A stretch of DNA of 64,000 nt from Limnobacter sp. 130 (GCF_902506325.1 NZ_LR732328.1:1547071-1611070); one strand, 5' to 3'; numbered from the stretch's first letter, positions 27,295 to 36,611 are shown. The notes: generated from the sequence alone by a model not told the origin. Numbers and translations: made by a program.

Positions 27295-27915
27295 GTGGTG
27301 AGAAAAACGAAGGAAGAAGCGCAGGAAACCCGCAACCTGATTCTGGACACAGCAGAGGCCGTGTTCTCGGAAAAAGGGGTGTCGAGGACCACGCTCAACG
27401 ACATTGCCAAGGCTGCGGACCTGACGCGGGGGGCCATCTATTGGCACTTCAAGAACAAGGCCGACCTGTTTGATGCCATGTTACAGCGCGTCATATTACC
27501 AATGGATGAATTCATCGCCACGCCTGACCTGCACCCAGAGCAGCAGCCGCTGGCTTACCTGCGCACGCGATCCATGCATGTTGTGCGCACCCTGGCCGAA
27601 GACCCACGTACACAACGGGTGTTCGACATCGTGATGCACAAAGCGGAAATGGTCGACGACATGTTGCCGATTCGAGACAGGCATTTGGAAGCCATTCAAG
27701 GTTGTATTCAAACCATTGAAACAGACTTTCAAGCCGCCATCGACAAAGGTGAATTGCCCACAAAAACCAACGCCCGTCAGGCTGCCATCGGTTTACATGC
27801 CTTGATTGACGGGCTATTTGCCAATTTTGTACTCAGCCCGAATTTGTTTGATTTGATGGAACAAGCTGAATTCACCATCGACAACTACCTCAATGGCCTG
27901 GCCAGCCGAAAGTAA
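27295..27915 (+). CDS. TetR-family repressor of the RND pump (AcrR/TtgR-like)
   Basis: A 206-residue TetR regulator. The N-terminal helix-turn-helix is TTLNDIAKAADLTRGAIYWHFKNKADLF, with the AcrR-type GAIYWHF core. The C-terminal ligand domain is helical. It probably represses the divergent efflux operon and itself through the palindrome 32 bases upstream, releasing when a drug-like ligand binds. The start is a GTG (27295 or the adjacent GTG at 27298). It converges with the SDR gene, leaving only seven bases. Confidence 0.92.
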   Translation: MVRKTKEEAQETRNLILDTAEAVFSEKGVSRTTLNDIAKAADLTRGAIYWHFKNKADLFDAMLQRVILPMDEFIATPDLHPEQQPLAYLRTRSMHVVRTLAEDPRTQRVFDIVMHKAEMVDDMLPIRDRHLEAIQGCIQTIETDFQAAIDKGELPTKTNARQAAIGLHALIDGLFANFVLSPNLFDLMEQAEFTIDNYLNGLASRK

Positions 27916-27922
27916 AGCCCAA

Positions 27923-28612
27923 CTACACCCGGCCAGTCACCGGAAGACCTGCGCCGTTTATATCGCGGGCTGCGTCTGACAGCAAAAATGCAATTACGCC
28001 CGCCAGGGATTCAGGGCGAACCCAATCAGAAGGGTCGGAATCTGGCATGGCCTCGCGATTGGCGGGCGTGTCCAGAACACTGGGCAACACCGCATTGGCC
28101 CGAATACCCAAATGTTTGTTCTCTGCGGCCAGCGCCTCGGTCAACCGAAGCACACTTGACTTCGCCGCTGCATACGCGCCCATGCCCTCGGCTGCCTTGC
28201 CTGCGGCAGCTGCGCCAATGTTAATAATCGCACCACTTTGCTGACCCTGAAACTGCGGCAATATGGCTTGGCACATATTGACCGTGGTTTGAACGTTCAT
28301 GGCGTACTGGGTATTCCAGGACTCCAGACTGCTGTCCGCCTGTTTTTCCCACACAAAACCACCTGCAATATTCACCACTGCGTCGATCTGGCCAAAGTAC
28401 TCCCAAGCCTGATTCACCACTTCCTGTGCATGCTCGGGCTGAGTCAAATCCACATTGCCAATCGACACCGCATCGCTTTCGCCTTCCCACTCGGGTTGGT
28501 GCAAATCGATCAACAGCAGTCGGTAACCCAAACTGCCCAAATGGGTGGCAACGGCCTGTCCCAAATTGCCCGCTGCGCCTGTAATGATCGCCACTGGATT
28601 GCTGTTGCTCAT
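27923..28612 (-). CDS. Short-chain dehydrogenase/reductase
   Basis: A 229-residue classical-type SDR. The cofactor motif TGAAGNLG is at the N-terminus, NIAGG marks the central strand, and the catalytic YAAAKSSVLRL is intact. It is a soluble NAD(P)-dependent oxidoreductase with unknown substrate. The ATG at 28612 is chosen because it directly precedes the Rossmann strand; upstream codons read into promoter sequence. Confidence 0.85.
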   Translation of the reverse strand: MSNSNPVAIITGAAGNLGQAVATHLGSLGYRLLLIDLHQPEWEGESDAVSIGNVDLTQPEHAQEVVNQAWEYFGQIDAVVNIAGGFVWEKQADSSLESWNTQYAMNVQTTVNMCQAILPQFQGQQSGAIINIGAAAAGKAAEGMGAYAAAKSSVLRLTEALAAENKHLGIRANAVLPSVLDTPANREAMPDSDPSDWVRPESLAGVIAFLLSDAARDINGAGLPVTGRV

Positions 28613-28784
28613 GAAAATCGACCCCTGCGTTAAATAGTTGACTGCCTGCATTTTGACACGAGCACAGCCGTTTCACGCCCCCACCCCCTTTGAATACCCC
28701 CTTTAAGGGCAACGCATTGGTGCAATGTTGAAGCAATCAATACCTGCCGTTCACAAGACATCACCGGAATTTTTGGAGCATGTT

Positions 28785-29414
28785 ATGTGGAACGGTTTAT
28801 TTTTTGGCTTGGTGAGCTTGTTCACGCCCCAGGCAACCCTGCCCGACACGGCGGCCATGAAGGTGGAAATCGAGCAGTTTGCACAGGTCTACGCCATTGA
28901 CACCGATCGCATTCATGTTCGCGAAAGCACCATGAACAACCCCTCCCCGTTTCTCACCAACAGCGGTATCAAGGCCTGCGTGCTTCATGTGAACCAACAT
29001 GCCGACGCCAAGCGGGTGTGGTCACACTTCCTTGACTCAGGCCATGAAGGCGCAGAACCCGCGTTTCTCGCATTCACCTCTGCGCATGAATTGACCCATT
29101 GCTTGATGTCCGAGAAAGGCAAACGGGCCACCACCAAGAAAGCACTTCAAGACCATTTGGGCATTCAATTCAAGAACAATGTGCATTTTGAAGAAACGCT
29201 GGCCGACCTGGTCGGCCTGGCTTATGTTCAAAAAGTCATGCCAGAGTACTTTGACGTGGTGTACAAGCGTGTGAAATCGATTCGCACAGACTTTTCCAAC
29301 CGCGACCCCGAACACGACAGCTCACGCGCACTGAATGCCCCCACCATTGCGTTTGCAGACCAAATGTTTAGTAAAACTGAGAACATTCGTTTGGCGGATG
29401 CGGGTAGCCGATAA
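28785..29414 (+). CDS. Exported HExxH metalloprotease candidate, otherwise unknown
   Basis: A 209-residue protein with a short hydrophobic N-terminus (MWNGLFFGLVSLFTPQATLP) that may be a signal peptide. A zinc-protease motif HELTH lies at residues 101-105. About 30 residues later EETLADLVGL supplies an E-x3-D pattern that could give the third zinc ligand, as in gluzincins. I do not recognise the family. The ATG at 28785 follows GGAG and avoids an unlikely 20-residue N-terminal extension. It is divergent from the SDR gene and upstream of the catabolic operon, with no evident link to either. Confidence 0.65.
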   Translation: MWNGLFFGLVSLFTPQATLPDTAAMKVEIEQFAQVYAIDTDRIHVRESTMNNPSPFLTNSGIKACVLHVNQHADAKRVWSHFLDSGHEGAEPAFLAFTSAHELTHCLMSEKGKRATTKKALQDHLGIQFKNNVHFEETLADLVGLAYVQKVMPEYFDVVYKRVKSIRTDFSNRDPEHDSSRALNAPTIAFADQMFSKTENIRLADAGSR

Positions 29415-29483
29415 ACATCGCAATACAAAAAAACTTCTGTGAATTGGCTTGTAATCAAGCACACATTCAAAAAGCATGTTTAA

Positions 29484-29503
29484 ATTCAAACGATCGTTTG
29501 AAT
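29484..29503. promoter_or_regulatory. PsrA/FadR-like operator upstream of the SDR gene
   Basis: ATTCAAAC-GATC-GTTTGAAT is a perfect palindrome 22 bases before the SDR start. The core CAAAC-N4-GTTTG is the pattern bound by PsrA-type TetR regulators of fatty-acid oxidation. A second copy with the same spacing lies before the carboxylase beta gene. Confidence 0.7.
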
Positions 29504-29525
29504 AATTAACAAGCACAATTCACAG

Positions 29526-30443
29526 GTGACCCTCTTGAACAGCTTCCAATCCGTTTTTCGCCCCAACCTTTTTGCAGGACAAACGGTGCTGGTCACAGGT
29601 GGCGGCTCGGGCATTGGTCGCTGCACCGCACACGAGCTGGCCAGCTTGGGTGCCGACCTCGCCTTGGTTGGTCGAAAAATGGAAAAGCTGGAAACCGTGA
29701 AAGCGGAAATCGAGCAAACCTGTTCTGTGAAAATTTCCCTGCACAGTTGCGACATTCGCGAAGAAGAACGCGTGAAAGAAACCGTGACGGAGGTGTTGGC
29801 AATTCACGGCAAAATCAACCACCTGATCAACAACGCTGGCGGGCAATTTCCATCGCCCTTGAACATGATCAGCGGCAAAGGCTTCGAAACCGTGGTGCGC
29901 AACAACCTCACAGGCGGTTTTCTCATGGCCCGCGAAGTGTTCAACCAGTACATGATGTTGCACCTCGGTGAAACCGACCTGTCGATCACCAACATCATTG
30001 CCGACATGTGGAACGGCATGCCAGGCATGGGCCACTCCGGCGCCGCACGCGCGGGAATGTTGAACTTCTCCGAGACCGCATCCAATGAATGGGCCCCCGT
30101 GCGGGTCAATGCTGTTGCCCCGGGCTTCATTGCCTCCAGCGGCATGGACACTTACCCCGAACCCATGAAGCAAACCATCATGCAACTGGACAAAACCATT
30201 CCGCTACACCGCTTGGGTCTTGAAGCGGAAGTGTCTGGCGCACTGGTCTTCTTGTGCAGCCCGGCAGCCTCTTTCATTTCCGGTTCCTGCATTCGAATTG
30301 ACGGCGCAGCCCCCAACGCCCGCCGTATCTGGCAAGTTGGCACAGGCAAACCCAACCCGGCATTCAACAGCTTCCATCTGGGTGGCGTACCCGAGGTGAT
30401 CCAACGTCGCGATGCGGCACGCGCAGCCCAACAAAAGAAATAA
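29526..30443 (+). CDS. SDR-family protein, DECR/terpene-operon type, without YxxxK
   Basis: A 305-residue SDR with the cofactor motif TGGGSGIGRCT and NNAGG. At the active site the usual Y-x3-K is not found; the region reads MGHSGAARAGMLNF, with Arg where Lys is expected. SDRs of the dienoyl-CoA-reductase type and some in isoprenoid/leucine catabolic operons also depart from the classic motif. It is the first gene downstream of a CAAAC-N4-GTTTG operator and precedes the acyl-CoA carboxylase operon. A GTG start is used; no strong ribosome binding site is visible. Substrate inferred as an acyl-CoA. Confidence 0.78.
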   Translation: MTLLNSFQSVFRPNLFAGQTVLVTGGGSGIGRCTAHELASLGADLALVGRKMEKLETVKAEIEQTCSVKISLHSCDIREEERVKETVTEVLAIHGKINHLINNAGGQFPSPLNMISGKGFETVVRNNLTGGFLMAREVFNQYMMLHLGETDLSITNIIADMWNGMPGMGHSGAARAGMLNFSETASNEWAPVRVNAVAPGFIASSGMDTYPEPMKQTIMQLDKTIPLHRLGLEAEVSGALVFLCSPAASFISGSCIRIDGAAPNARRIWQVGTGKPNPAFNSFHLGGVPEVIQRRDAARAAQQKK

Positions 30444-30488
30444 GCCGCAGTTCATGCATAAGGCTTGACACACCCAAGCCTCACCCTC

Positions 30489-30512
30489 AAAATCAAACAA
30501 ACGTTTGATTTT
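30489..30512. promoter_or_regulatory. PsrA/FadR-like operator upstream of the carboxylase beta gene
   Basis: A perfect inverted repeat with 10-base arms (AAAATCAAAC / GTTTGATTTT) around AAAC lies 27 bases before the carboxylase start. It has the same CAAAC-N4-GTTTG core as the site at 29484-29503, implying one regulator for both promoters. Confidence 0.72.
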
Positions 30513-30539
30513 TTAATTACACCAAGAGCACAGAATTCA

Positions 30540-32168
30540 ATGCCAATTTTAGAGACCGCCGTTGCCACAAACTCGGCCGAGTTTGAACTCAACAAAGCCA
30601 ACATGGAAACGGCCCTGAATGAACTTCGGGCATTGGAACAACGCACCCGCGACGCATCGGCCAAAGCGGCTCCCTCGTTTGCCAAGCGGGGGCAACTGCT
30701 GCCGCGTGACCGGGTGGCATTGCTGCTCGATTCAGGCTCCCCTTTTCTGGAACTCAGCACACTGGCTGGGTATATGCAAGACGGCCAAAAAGCCGAGAAA
30801 AGCATTCCAGGCGGCGGCATCATTGCCGGCTTGGGCTATGTGGCCAATACCCTGTGCATGGTCGTGGCCAGCGATTCCGGCATTGAGGCAGGCGCGCTCC
30901 AAGCCATGGGCATTGAGAAAATGCAAAGGGCCCAAGACATTGCGCTGGAAAACAAACTGCCTTTTATTAATTTGGGCGAATCCGCCGGGGCCAACCTGCT
31001 GAAGTACAAGGTCGAGCATTTTATTCTGGGCGGCGGCAACTTCTACCGTTTGGCCAAATTGAGTGCTGCGGGTTTGCCTGTGGTCAACGTGCTGCACGGC
31101 TCATCCACAGCAGGTGGTGCTTACATTCCCGGTTTAAGCGACGTGGTGATTATGGTGCGAGAACGCGCCCGCGCCTTTCTCGCTGGCCCCCCTTTGTTGA
31201 AGGCCGCCACTGGTGAAATTGCCACCGATGAAGAATTGGGCGGTGCAGACATGCACTGTTCCATCTCAGGCCTTGGTGACTACATCGCCGATGACGACCG
31301 CCACGCCATTGCTCTCGCCCGCGAAGTGATGGCCAAAATCGACTGGAACAACAGCAACCGGCAGGTATTACCCGCATTGAATTCCAATGCACCTGCCCCA
31401 CGCTATCCCGCGGAAGAATTGCTGGGCGTCATGCCTGCCGACATCAAAACCCCGGTTGACATGCGTGAGGTCATTGCACGCATCGTGGACGACTCCGATT
31501 TTCTGGAATTCAAAGCCAATTACGGTTCAGCCACCCTGTGCGGATACGCCAAACTCTTGGGTGTTTCAATCGGCATCATCAGCAACCTGGGCCCAATCGA
31601 CACCGCAGGTGCCACCAAAGCCACACACTTCATTCAAAGCTGCTGCCAAACCAAAACGCCAATCATCTACCTTCAAAACACCACGGGTTACATGGTGGGC
31701 AAGGAAGCCGAGCAGGGCGGCATCATCAAGCACGGCTCAAAAATGATTCAGGCAGTGAGCAACGCCACCGTTCCGCAAATCACCTTGCTGTGTGGCGCCA
31801 GTTTTGGTGCCGGCAACTATGGCATGTGTGGTCGCGCATTTGGCCCACGCTTTGTGTTTGCCTGGCCCAACAGCAAAACAGCAGTTATGGGTGCCGAGCA
31901 GGCAGCGGGCACCATGGCCACTGTGATGCAGGCCAGCGCAGCCCGCAAAGGCATTGAAGTACCCGAATTCATGCTTGAAAACATGAAGAAACAGATCATC
32001 GACACGTTTGAGTCGCAAACCAGCGCATTTCACACCAGCGGCCTGCTGCTGGATGACGGCGTGATCGATCCCAGAGACACCCGGCAGGTATTGGCGCTCG
32101 CGCTAATCACCTGCCTGCAACAAGAGCGCAGTGTGCAGCCCATGCAATTTGGCGTGGCCCGCCCCTAA
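30540..32168 (+). CDS. Acyl-CoA carboxylase beta (carboxyltransferase) subunit
   Basis: A 542-residue carboxyltransferase of the propionyl/methylcrotonyl/geranyl-CoA carboxylase family. Both crotonase-fold halves are present, with GSSTAGGAYIPGLSD in the first and CGASFGAGNYGMCGRAFGPRF in the second. It transfers CO2 from biotin to an acyl-CoA. The second half resembles methylcrotonyl/geranyl-CoA carboxylases more than propionyl-CoA enzymes, but the substrate is not certain. The operon continues with acyl-CoA dehydrogenase, the biotin subunit and a second dehydrogenase. ATG at 30540 is the first Met after the operator. Confidence 0.87.
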   Translation: MPILETAVATNSAEFELNKANMETALNELRALEQRTRDASAKAAPSFAKRGQLLPRDRVALLLDSGSPFLELSTLAGYMQDGQKAEKSIPGGGIIAGLGYVANTLCMVVASDSGIEAGALQAMGIEKMQRAQDIALENKLPFINLGESAGANLLKYKVEHFILGGGNFYRLAKLSAAGLPVVNVLHGSSTAGGAYIPGLSDVVIMVRERARAFLAGPPLLKAATGEIATDEELGGADMHCSISGLGDYIADDDRHAIALAREVMAKIDWNNSNRQVLPALNSNAPAPRYPAEELLGVMPADIKTPVDMREVIARIVDDSDFLEFKANYGSATLCGYAKLLGVSIGIISNLGPIDTAGATKATHFIQSCCQTKTPIIYLQNTTGYMVGKEAEQGGIIKHGSKMIQAVSNATVPQITLLCGASFGAGNYGMCGRAFGPRFVFAWPNSKTAVMGAEQAAGTMATVMQASAARKGIEVPEFMLENMKKQIIDTFESQTSAFHTSGLLLDDGVIDPRDTRQVLALALITCLQQERSVQPMQFGVARP

Positions 32169-32203
32169 TGCGTATCAGTACCCAATAACGAGGAGGAAGT
32201 GCA

Positions 32204-33367
32204 GTGAGACTAAGCCAGGAACACAAAGAACTACAACGCACCATCGAACGATTTGTGGAAAAAGAGATCAATCCACACGTGGCCACCTGGGAACAGGAAC
32301 AAATGTTTCCCGCCCACGAACTGTTCAAAAAGATGGGTAATCTTGGCTTGCTTGGCCTGACCAAACCAGAAGAGTTTGGCGGCATGGGTTTGGACTACAG
32401 CTATTCCGTGGTGGCGGCGCAAGCTTTGGGAAAAATTCATTGTGGCGGCATACCCATGGCAATCGGCGTTCAAACCGACATGGCCACGCCCGCTTTGGCA
32501 CGGTTCGGCAGCGACGAACTGCGCCGTGAATTTCTGGCTCCTGCCGTTGCGGGCGACATGGTGGCGTGTATTGGCGTGTCCGAACCCGGCGCTGGGTCCG
32601 ATGTTGCCGGTGTAAAAACCATCGCCAAAAAAGACGGCAGCGACTACGTCATCAATGGCAGCAAAATGTGGATCACCAACAGCTTGCAAGCCGACTGGAT
32701 TTGCTTGCTGGCCAACACCAGCGACGGCAAACCGCACCAGAATAAATCCTTGATCATCGTGCCGATGAAAACACCCGGCATTACGATCGAAAAGAAGATT
32801 CACAAAATTGGTATGTGGGCTTCCGACACCGGCCTGATCCACTTCGACAACGTGCGCGTACCCCAACGCAACCTGATCGGCATGGAAGGTGCGGGCTTCA
32901 TGTACCAAATGATCCAGTTTCAGGAAGAGCGCCTTTGGGGCGCGGCCAACAGCATTGAAGGCATGATGCATGTGGTGAATGAAACCATTAATTACACCCG
33001 CCAACGCAACCTGTTTGGCAGCACTGTGTTGGACCAACAAGTGGTGCACTTCACACTGGCTGAATTGAAAACCGAAATTGAAGCCCTGCGCGCTTTGGTG
33101 TGGCAAGCCACTGAAGAATATGTAGCAGGTGGCGAAGTCACTGAACTGGCCAGCATGTGCAAACTCAAAAGCGGCCGCTTGGTGCGCGAAGTGGCCGACA
33201 AATGCCTGCAATTCTGGGGCGGTATGGGCTTCACTTGGGAAAACCCGGCATCGCAGTTGTATCGCGACGGTCGCCTGATTTCCATTGGCGGCGGTGCAGA
33301 CGAAGTGATGTTGAGCATTATCTGCAAGTTCATGGGTATTTTGCCGGGCAAGAAAAAGAATGCCTAG
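32204..33367 (+). CDS. Acyl-CoA dehydrogenase (carboxylase operon, first)
   Basis: A 387-residue acyl-CoA dehydrogenase. The flavin-contact segment GVSEPGAGSDVAGVKT, the substrate-side MIQFQEERLWGAANS and the C-terminal QFWGGMGFTWENPASQLYRDGR are all present. It should introduce the 2,3-double bond that makes the substrate of the carboxylase. The GTG start follows GAGGAGGAAG. Its end overlaps the biotin-subunit gene by eight bases, so the genes are tightly coupled. Confidence 0.87.
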   Translation: MRLSQEHKELQRTIERFVEKEINPHVATWEQEQMFPAHELFKKMGNLGLLGLTKPEEFGGMGLDYSYSVVAAQALGKIHCGGIPMAIGVQTDMATPALARFGSDELRREFLAPAVAGDMVACIGVSEPGAGSDVAGVKTIAKKDGSDYVINGSKMWITNSLQADWICLLANTSDGKPHQNKSLIIVPMKTPGITIEKKIHKIGMWASDTGLIHFDNVRVPQRNLIGMEGAGFMYQMIQFQEERLWGAANSIEGMMHVVNETINYTRQRNLFGSTVLDQQVVHFTLAELKTEIEALRALVWQATEEYVAGGEVTELASMCKLKSGRLVREVADKCLQFWGGMGFTWENPASQLYRDGRLISIGGGADEVMLSIICKFMGILPGKKKNA

Positions 33368-35348
33368 AATCAAAAAACTGCTGATTGCAAACCGCAATGA
33401 AATTGCGCGCAGAATTTTGCGCGCCGCTCAACCCTTGGGCATTGCAACGGTGGCGGTGTATTCCGAGGCCGATGCCCAAGCGCTGCACGTGCAAGAAGCG
33501 GACGAGGCCTACTGCATAGGCCCCGCACCGTCGCTTGAATCGTATTTGCGAATCGACAAGCTGATTGAAACTGCCCTGAAAGCCGGGGCAGATGCCATAC
33601 ACCCTGGTTACGGTTTTGTGTCTGAAAGCCCGGCTTTCGCACAGGCCTGCGCCGAGGCTGGCATTACCCTGGTTGGCCCCACCCCCCAAGCCATTGCCGA
33701 CATGGCTGACAAAGCCTGTGCCAAAGAAATCGCACAACAGGCGGGCCTGCCCTGCATACCCGGTTTCAGCGAACCCAACGCAAGCGTTGCCGATTTAATG
33801 GCTGCAGCCCAGCGCATTGGCTACCCGGTCATGATCAAAGCACTCGCTGGCGGTGGTGGGCGTGGCATGCGCCTGGTACTGAATGAATCCGAGTTTGCAT
33901 CGCAACTGCACTCCGCACAGCTTGAAGCGAAAAACGCTTTCAACGACGACCGGGTCATGCTTGAAAAAGCCATCATCAACCCGCGCCACATTGAAATTCA
34001 GGTGCTGGCCGATACACACGGCCACGCCGTGCACCTCGGCGAACGCGATTGTTCCGTACAACGCCGCCACCAAAAAATTGTAGAAGAAGCGCCCAGCCCC
34101 GCAGTGAACAGCGAACTTCGCGCACGCATGGGCGAAGCCGCACTGAAGCTGGTGCATGCCACAAATTACGTCGGTGCGGGCACCGTGGAGTTTTTGCTCG
34201 ACACCCAAGGTGACTTCTACTTCATCGAAATGAACACCCGCCTGCAGGTTGAGCACGGCGTCACCGAAGCAATCACGGGGATTGATTTGGTGCAGTGGCA
34301 GTTGCGCATTGCCTCCGGCGAACAGCTCACCCTGCAACAGGAACACATTCGATTCAACGGTCATGCCATTCAAGGTCGCTTGTGTGCAGAAGATCCGGCA
34401 CGCGACTTCATGCCACAAACCGGGCCAGTACTGGCCTGGCAAGCAGACCCACACAGCCGCTGCGACCATGCACTGCAAATGGGTGGCGAGGTCAGCCCCT
34501 GGTACGACAGTTTGCTGGCCAAAGTCATTGTGCATGCCGACAATCGCTTGGCCGCCTGTGAAAAACTGGCTGATGCACTGAACCGGACCGTGCTCGTTGG
34601 CTTCGAGCACAACGCGCTTTACCTGCAGCGCATTGCCAGCCACCCCGTGTTTCAGGGCGGTGAGTTTGGTACAGGCTTTTTGGCTGAACACGCCGAGGCA
34701 CTGCTTCAAGCCCAAACCAAAATACTGGAATGCGCAGTGGCCGCTGTTTTTCTGGCACATCAACAAAACACGACTCAGGCTGCCTGGCCCAGTGCACTCA
34801 GTGGGTTTTCAAGCACACGCGCATTGCCACGACCACTAAAATTAAAGGTGAATGGCAACACACACCAGATCAAAGTCAACAAAATCAGTAATGACTACAC
34901 AGTGGACGGGCTCGGTGATACACCCTTGCTTCTCGCCAACTGGCAGCCCGCGGTCACAGGCCAGAATGTTCACAAAATTCAATCCACAATCAATGGCACT
35001 TCAGCCCAATATCTTGTTGCCTTGAACGGCAATGGTATTTGGGTTCAGCGGTGGCTCAACCCACAGGCCGCATTCATTGAAGATGAAAGCTTGCTCAGCG
35101 CCTCTGCCCTGGGTGAGGGGGTATTTCAGCCCAACATCACCAGCCCCATGAACGGCAAAATTACACAAGTACTGGTTCAGCCCGGCCAACAGGTTGAAGC
35201 TGGCACAGTGTTGGTGTGTCTGGAAGCCATGAAAATGGAACACCGCATTACAGCGAAATCAGCAGCGGTGGTCGAGGCGGTACATGTAAATGTGGGCGAT
35301 CAAATGAAATTGAAACAGATCATGGTTCAACTCAAGCCTACCCAATAA
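33360..35348 (+). CDS. Acyl-CoA carboxylase alpha subunit (biotin carboxylase + BCCP)
   Basis: A 662-residue protein. Residues 1-450 are a biotin carboxylase: KKLLIANRNEIARRI at the start and an ATP-grasp glycine loop (IKALAGGGGRGMRLV). The C-terminus is a biotin-carrier domain with CLEAMKMEHRI, where Lys625 should carry biotin. Between them lies a less conserved linker that docks the beta subunit. With the beta gene two positions upstream it forms an alpha6-beta6-type acyl-CoA carboxylase (methylcrotonyl- or geranyl-CoA type). Start overlaps the dehydrogenase gene. Confidence 0.9.
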   Translation: MPRIKKLLIANRNEIARRILRAAQPLGIATVAVYSEADAQALHVQEADEAYCIGPAPSLESYLRIDKLIETALKAGADAIHPGYGFVSESPAFAQACAEAGITLVGPTPQAIADMADKACAKEIAQQAGLPCIPGFSEPNASVADLMAAAQRIGYPVMIKALAGGGGRGMRLVLNESEFASQLHSAQLEAKNAFNDDRVMLEKAIINPRHIEIQVLADTHGHAVHLGERDCSVQRRHQKIVEEAPSPAVNSELRARMGEAALKLVHATNYVGAGTVEFLLDTQGDFYFIEMNTRLQVEHGVTEAITGIDLVQWQLRIASGEQLTLQQEHIRFNGHAIQGRLCAEDPARDFMPQTGPVLAWQADPHSRCDHALQMGGEVSPWYDSLLAKVIVHADNRLAACEKLADALNRTVLVGFEHNALYLQRIASHPVFQGGEFGTGFLAEHAEALLQAQTKILECAVAAVFLAHQQNTTQAAWPSALSGFSSTRALPRPLKLKVNGNTHQIKVNKISNDYTVDGLGDTPLLLANWQPAVTGQNVHKIQSTINGTSAQYLVALNGNGIWVQRWLNPQAAFIEDESLLSASALGEGVFQPNITSPMNGKITQVLVQPGQQVEAGTVLVCLEAMKMEHRITAKSAAVVEAVHVNVGDQMKLKQIMVQLKPTQ

Positions 35349-35359
35349 GGACACCCTCC

Positions 35360-36490
35360 ATGGACGATTTTTTCCGCTCCGTCGAGCGATTTGTGAATGA
35401 ACAAATCAAACCCAATATCAACGATTGGGATGAAGCGGGTGAGTTTCCGCGCGAACTTTACCGACAAGCCGGTGAACTTGGCTTGCTTGGTTTGGGCTAC
35501 CCGGAAGAAGTGGGAGGGTTTGAGTGCACACTGGCGGATCGCCTGAAGCTGTCCAACCTGGTGTGTTCCGCCGGCAGTGGCGGCTTGCTGGCAGGTCTGT
35601 TCAGTCACAACATCGGTTTGCCTCCATTGTTGAACCATGGCAGTGAAGAACTGGTACAAATGATCGCGCCTGCTGTATTGAAAGGCGAAGCCATCAGTGC
35701 CTTGGCCATTACCGAACCCTCGGGTGGGTCCGATGTGGCCAATCTGAAAACCAAAGCCGAGCTGTTTCAAAAAGACGGCTTACCCCACTACCGCATCAAC
35801 GGTGAAAAAGTATTCATCACCAGTGGCGTGCGTGCAGACTGGCTCACCGTGGCAGTGCGCACCGGTGAACCTGGTGCACGCGGTATTTCAGTGCTGATGG
35901 TGCCCGGCAATGCCAAAGGCCTCACCCGCAGTCTGTTGAAGAAAACCGGCTGGTGGATGAGCGACACCGCCAGTATCTATTTCGACAATGTGGAAGTACC
36001 CGCAAGCTATTTGGTGGGCAAAGAGGGCAAAGGTTTTCGCATCATCATGGAAAACTTCAACACCGAACGCCTCATGTTGGCAGGTGCTTGCATCGGGTTC
36101 TCCAAGGTGTGCCTGAACGAAGCGCTGGATTGGGCCCAAAATCGCCAAACATTCGGCAAACGCCTGATGGACCACCAGGTGATTGCTCACAAACTGGCCG
36201 ACATGCGCATGAAGATTCGCGCCACCGAAGCCTGGTTTGACGAAACCATTTCGCGCATCGACCGGGGCGACATCAACGAAGAACTGGTCGCAGACATTTG
36301 TTTGCTGAAAAACCAGGCCACACAAACCCTGCAGCATTGTGCCAACGAGGCCGTACAAATTTTGGGGGGCATGGGTTTCATGCGGGGCAGCTCTACCGAG
36401 CGAATTTACCGGGAAGTCAAGGTAATGTGCATTGGCGGTGGTGCCGAGGAAATCATGAAAGAGTTGGCCATTCGGCAATTGGCCTGGTGA
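35360..36490 (+). CDS. Acyl-CoA dehydrogenase (carboxylase operon, second)
   Basis: A 376-residue acyl-CoA dehydrogenase. Visible family segments are LAITEPSGGSDVANLKT, MENFNTERLMLAGACIGFSK and QILGGMGFMRGSSTERIYRE. It differs from the first dehydrogenase of the operon, so each probably acts on a different chain length or step. ATG at 35360 lies eleven bases after the carboxylase stop; an in-frame upstream extension overlaps that gene and is not family-like. It is the last gene of the operon; no enoyl-CoA hydratase or lyase follows. Confidence 0.86.
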   Translation: MDDFFRSVERFVNEQIKPNINDWDEAGEFPRELYRQAGELGLLGLGYPEEVGGFECTLADRLKLSNLVCSAGSGGLLAGLFSHNIGLPPLLNHGSEELVQMIAPAVLKGEAISALAITEPSGGSDVANLKTKAELFQKDGLPHYRINGEKVFITSGVRADWLTVAVRTGEPGARGISVLMVPGNAKGLTRSLLKKTGWWMSDTASIYFDNVEVPASYLVGKEGKGFRIIMENFNTERLMLAGACIGFSKVCLNEALDWAQNRQTFGKRLMDHQVIAHKLADMRMKIRATEAWFDETISRIDRGDINEELVADICLLKNQATQTLQHCANEAVQILGGMGFMRGSSTERIYREVKVMCIGGGAEEIMKELAIRQLAW

Positions 36491-36611
36491 GAACCAATTT
36501 TGGGTGTCCTCAGGCACCCCCCAAAAGAGTTACACTACCCGACTGAACTAAAAAAAATTAGGTTCGATCGGCTTCCCCCGAGGCGTTCTTTACATGCGGC
36601 AAATCAGAACT

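Noticed and set aside
32231-33397. Minus-strand open frame of 388 codons opposite an acyl-CoA dehydrogenase
   Set aside because: Antisense shadow of a well-supported gene; His/Phe-rich and without motifs.
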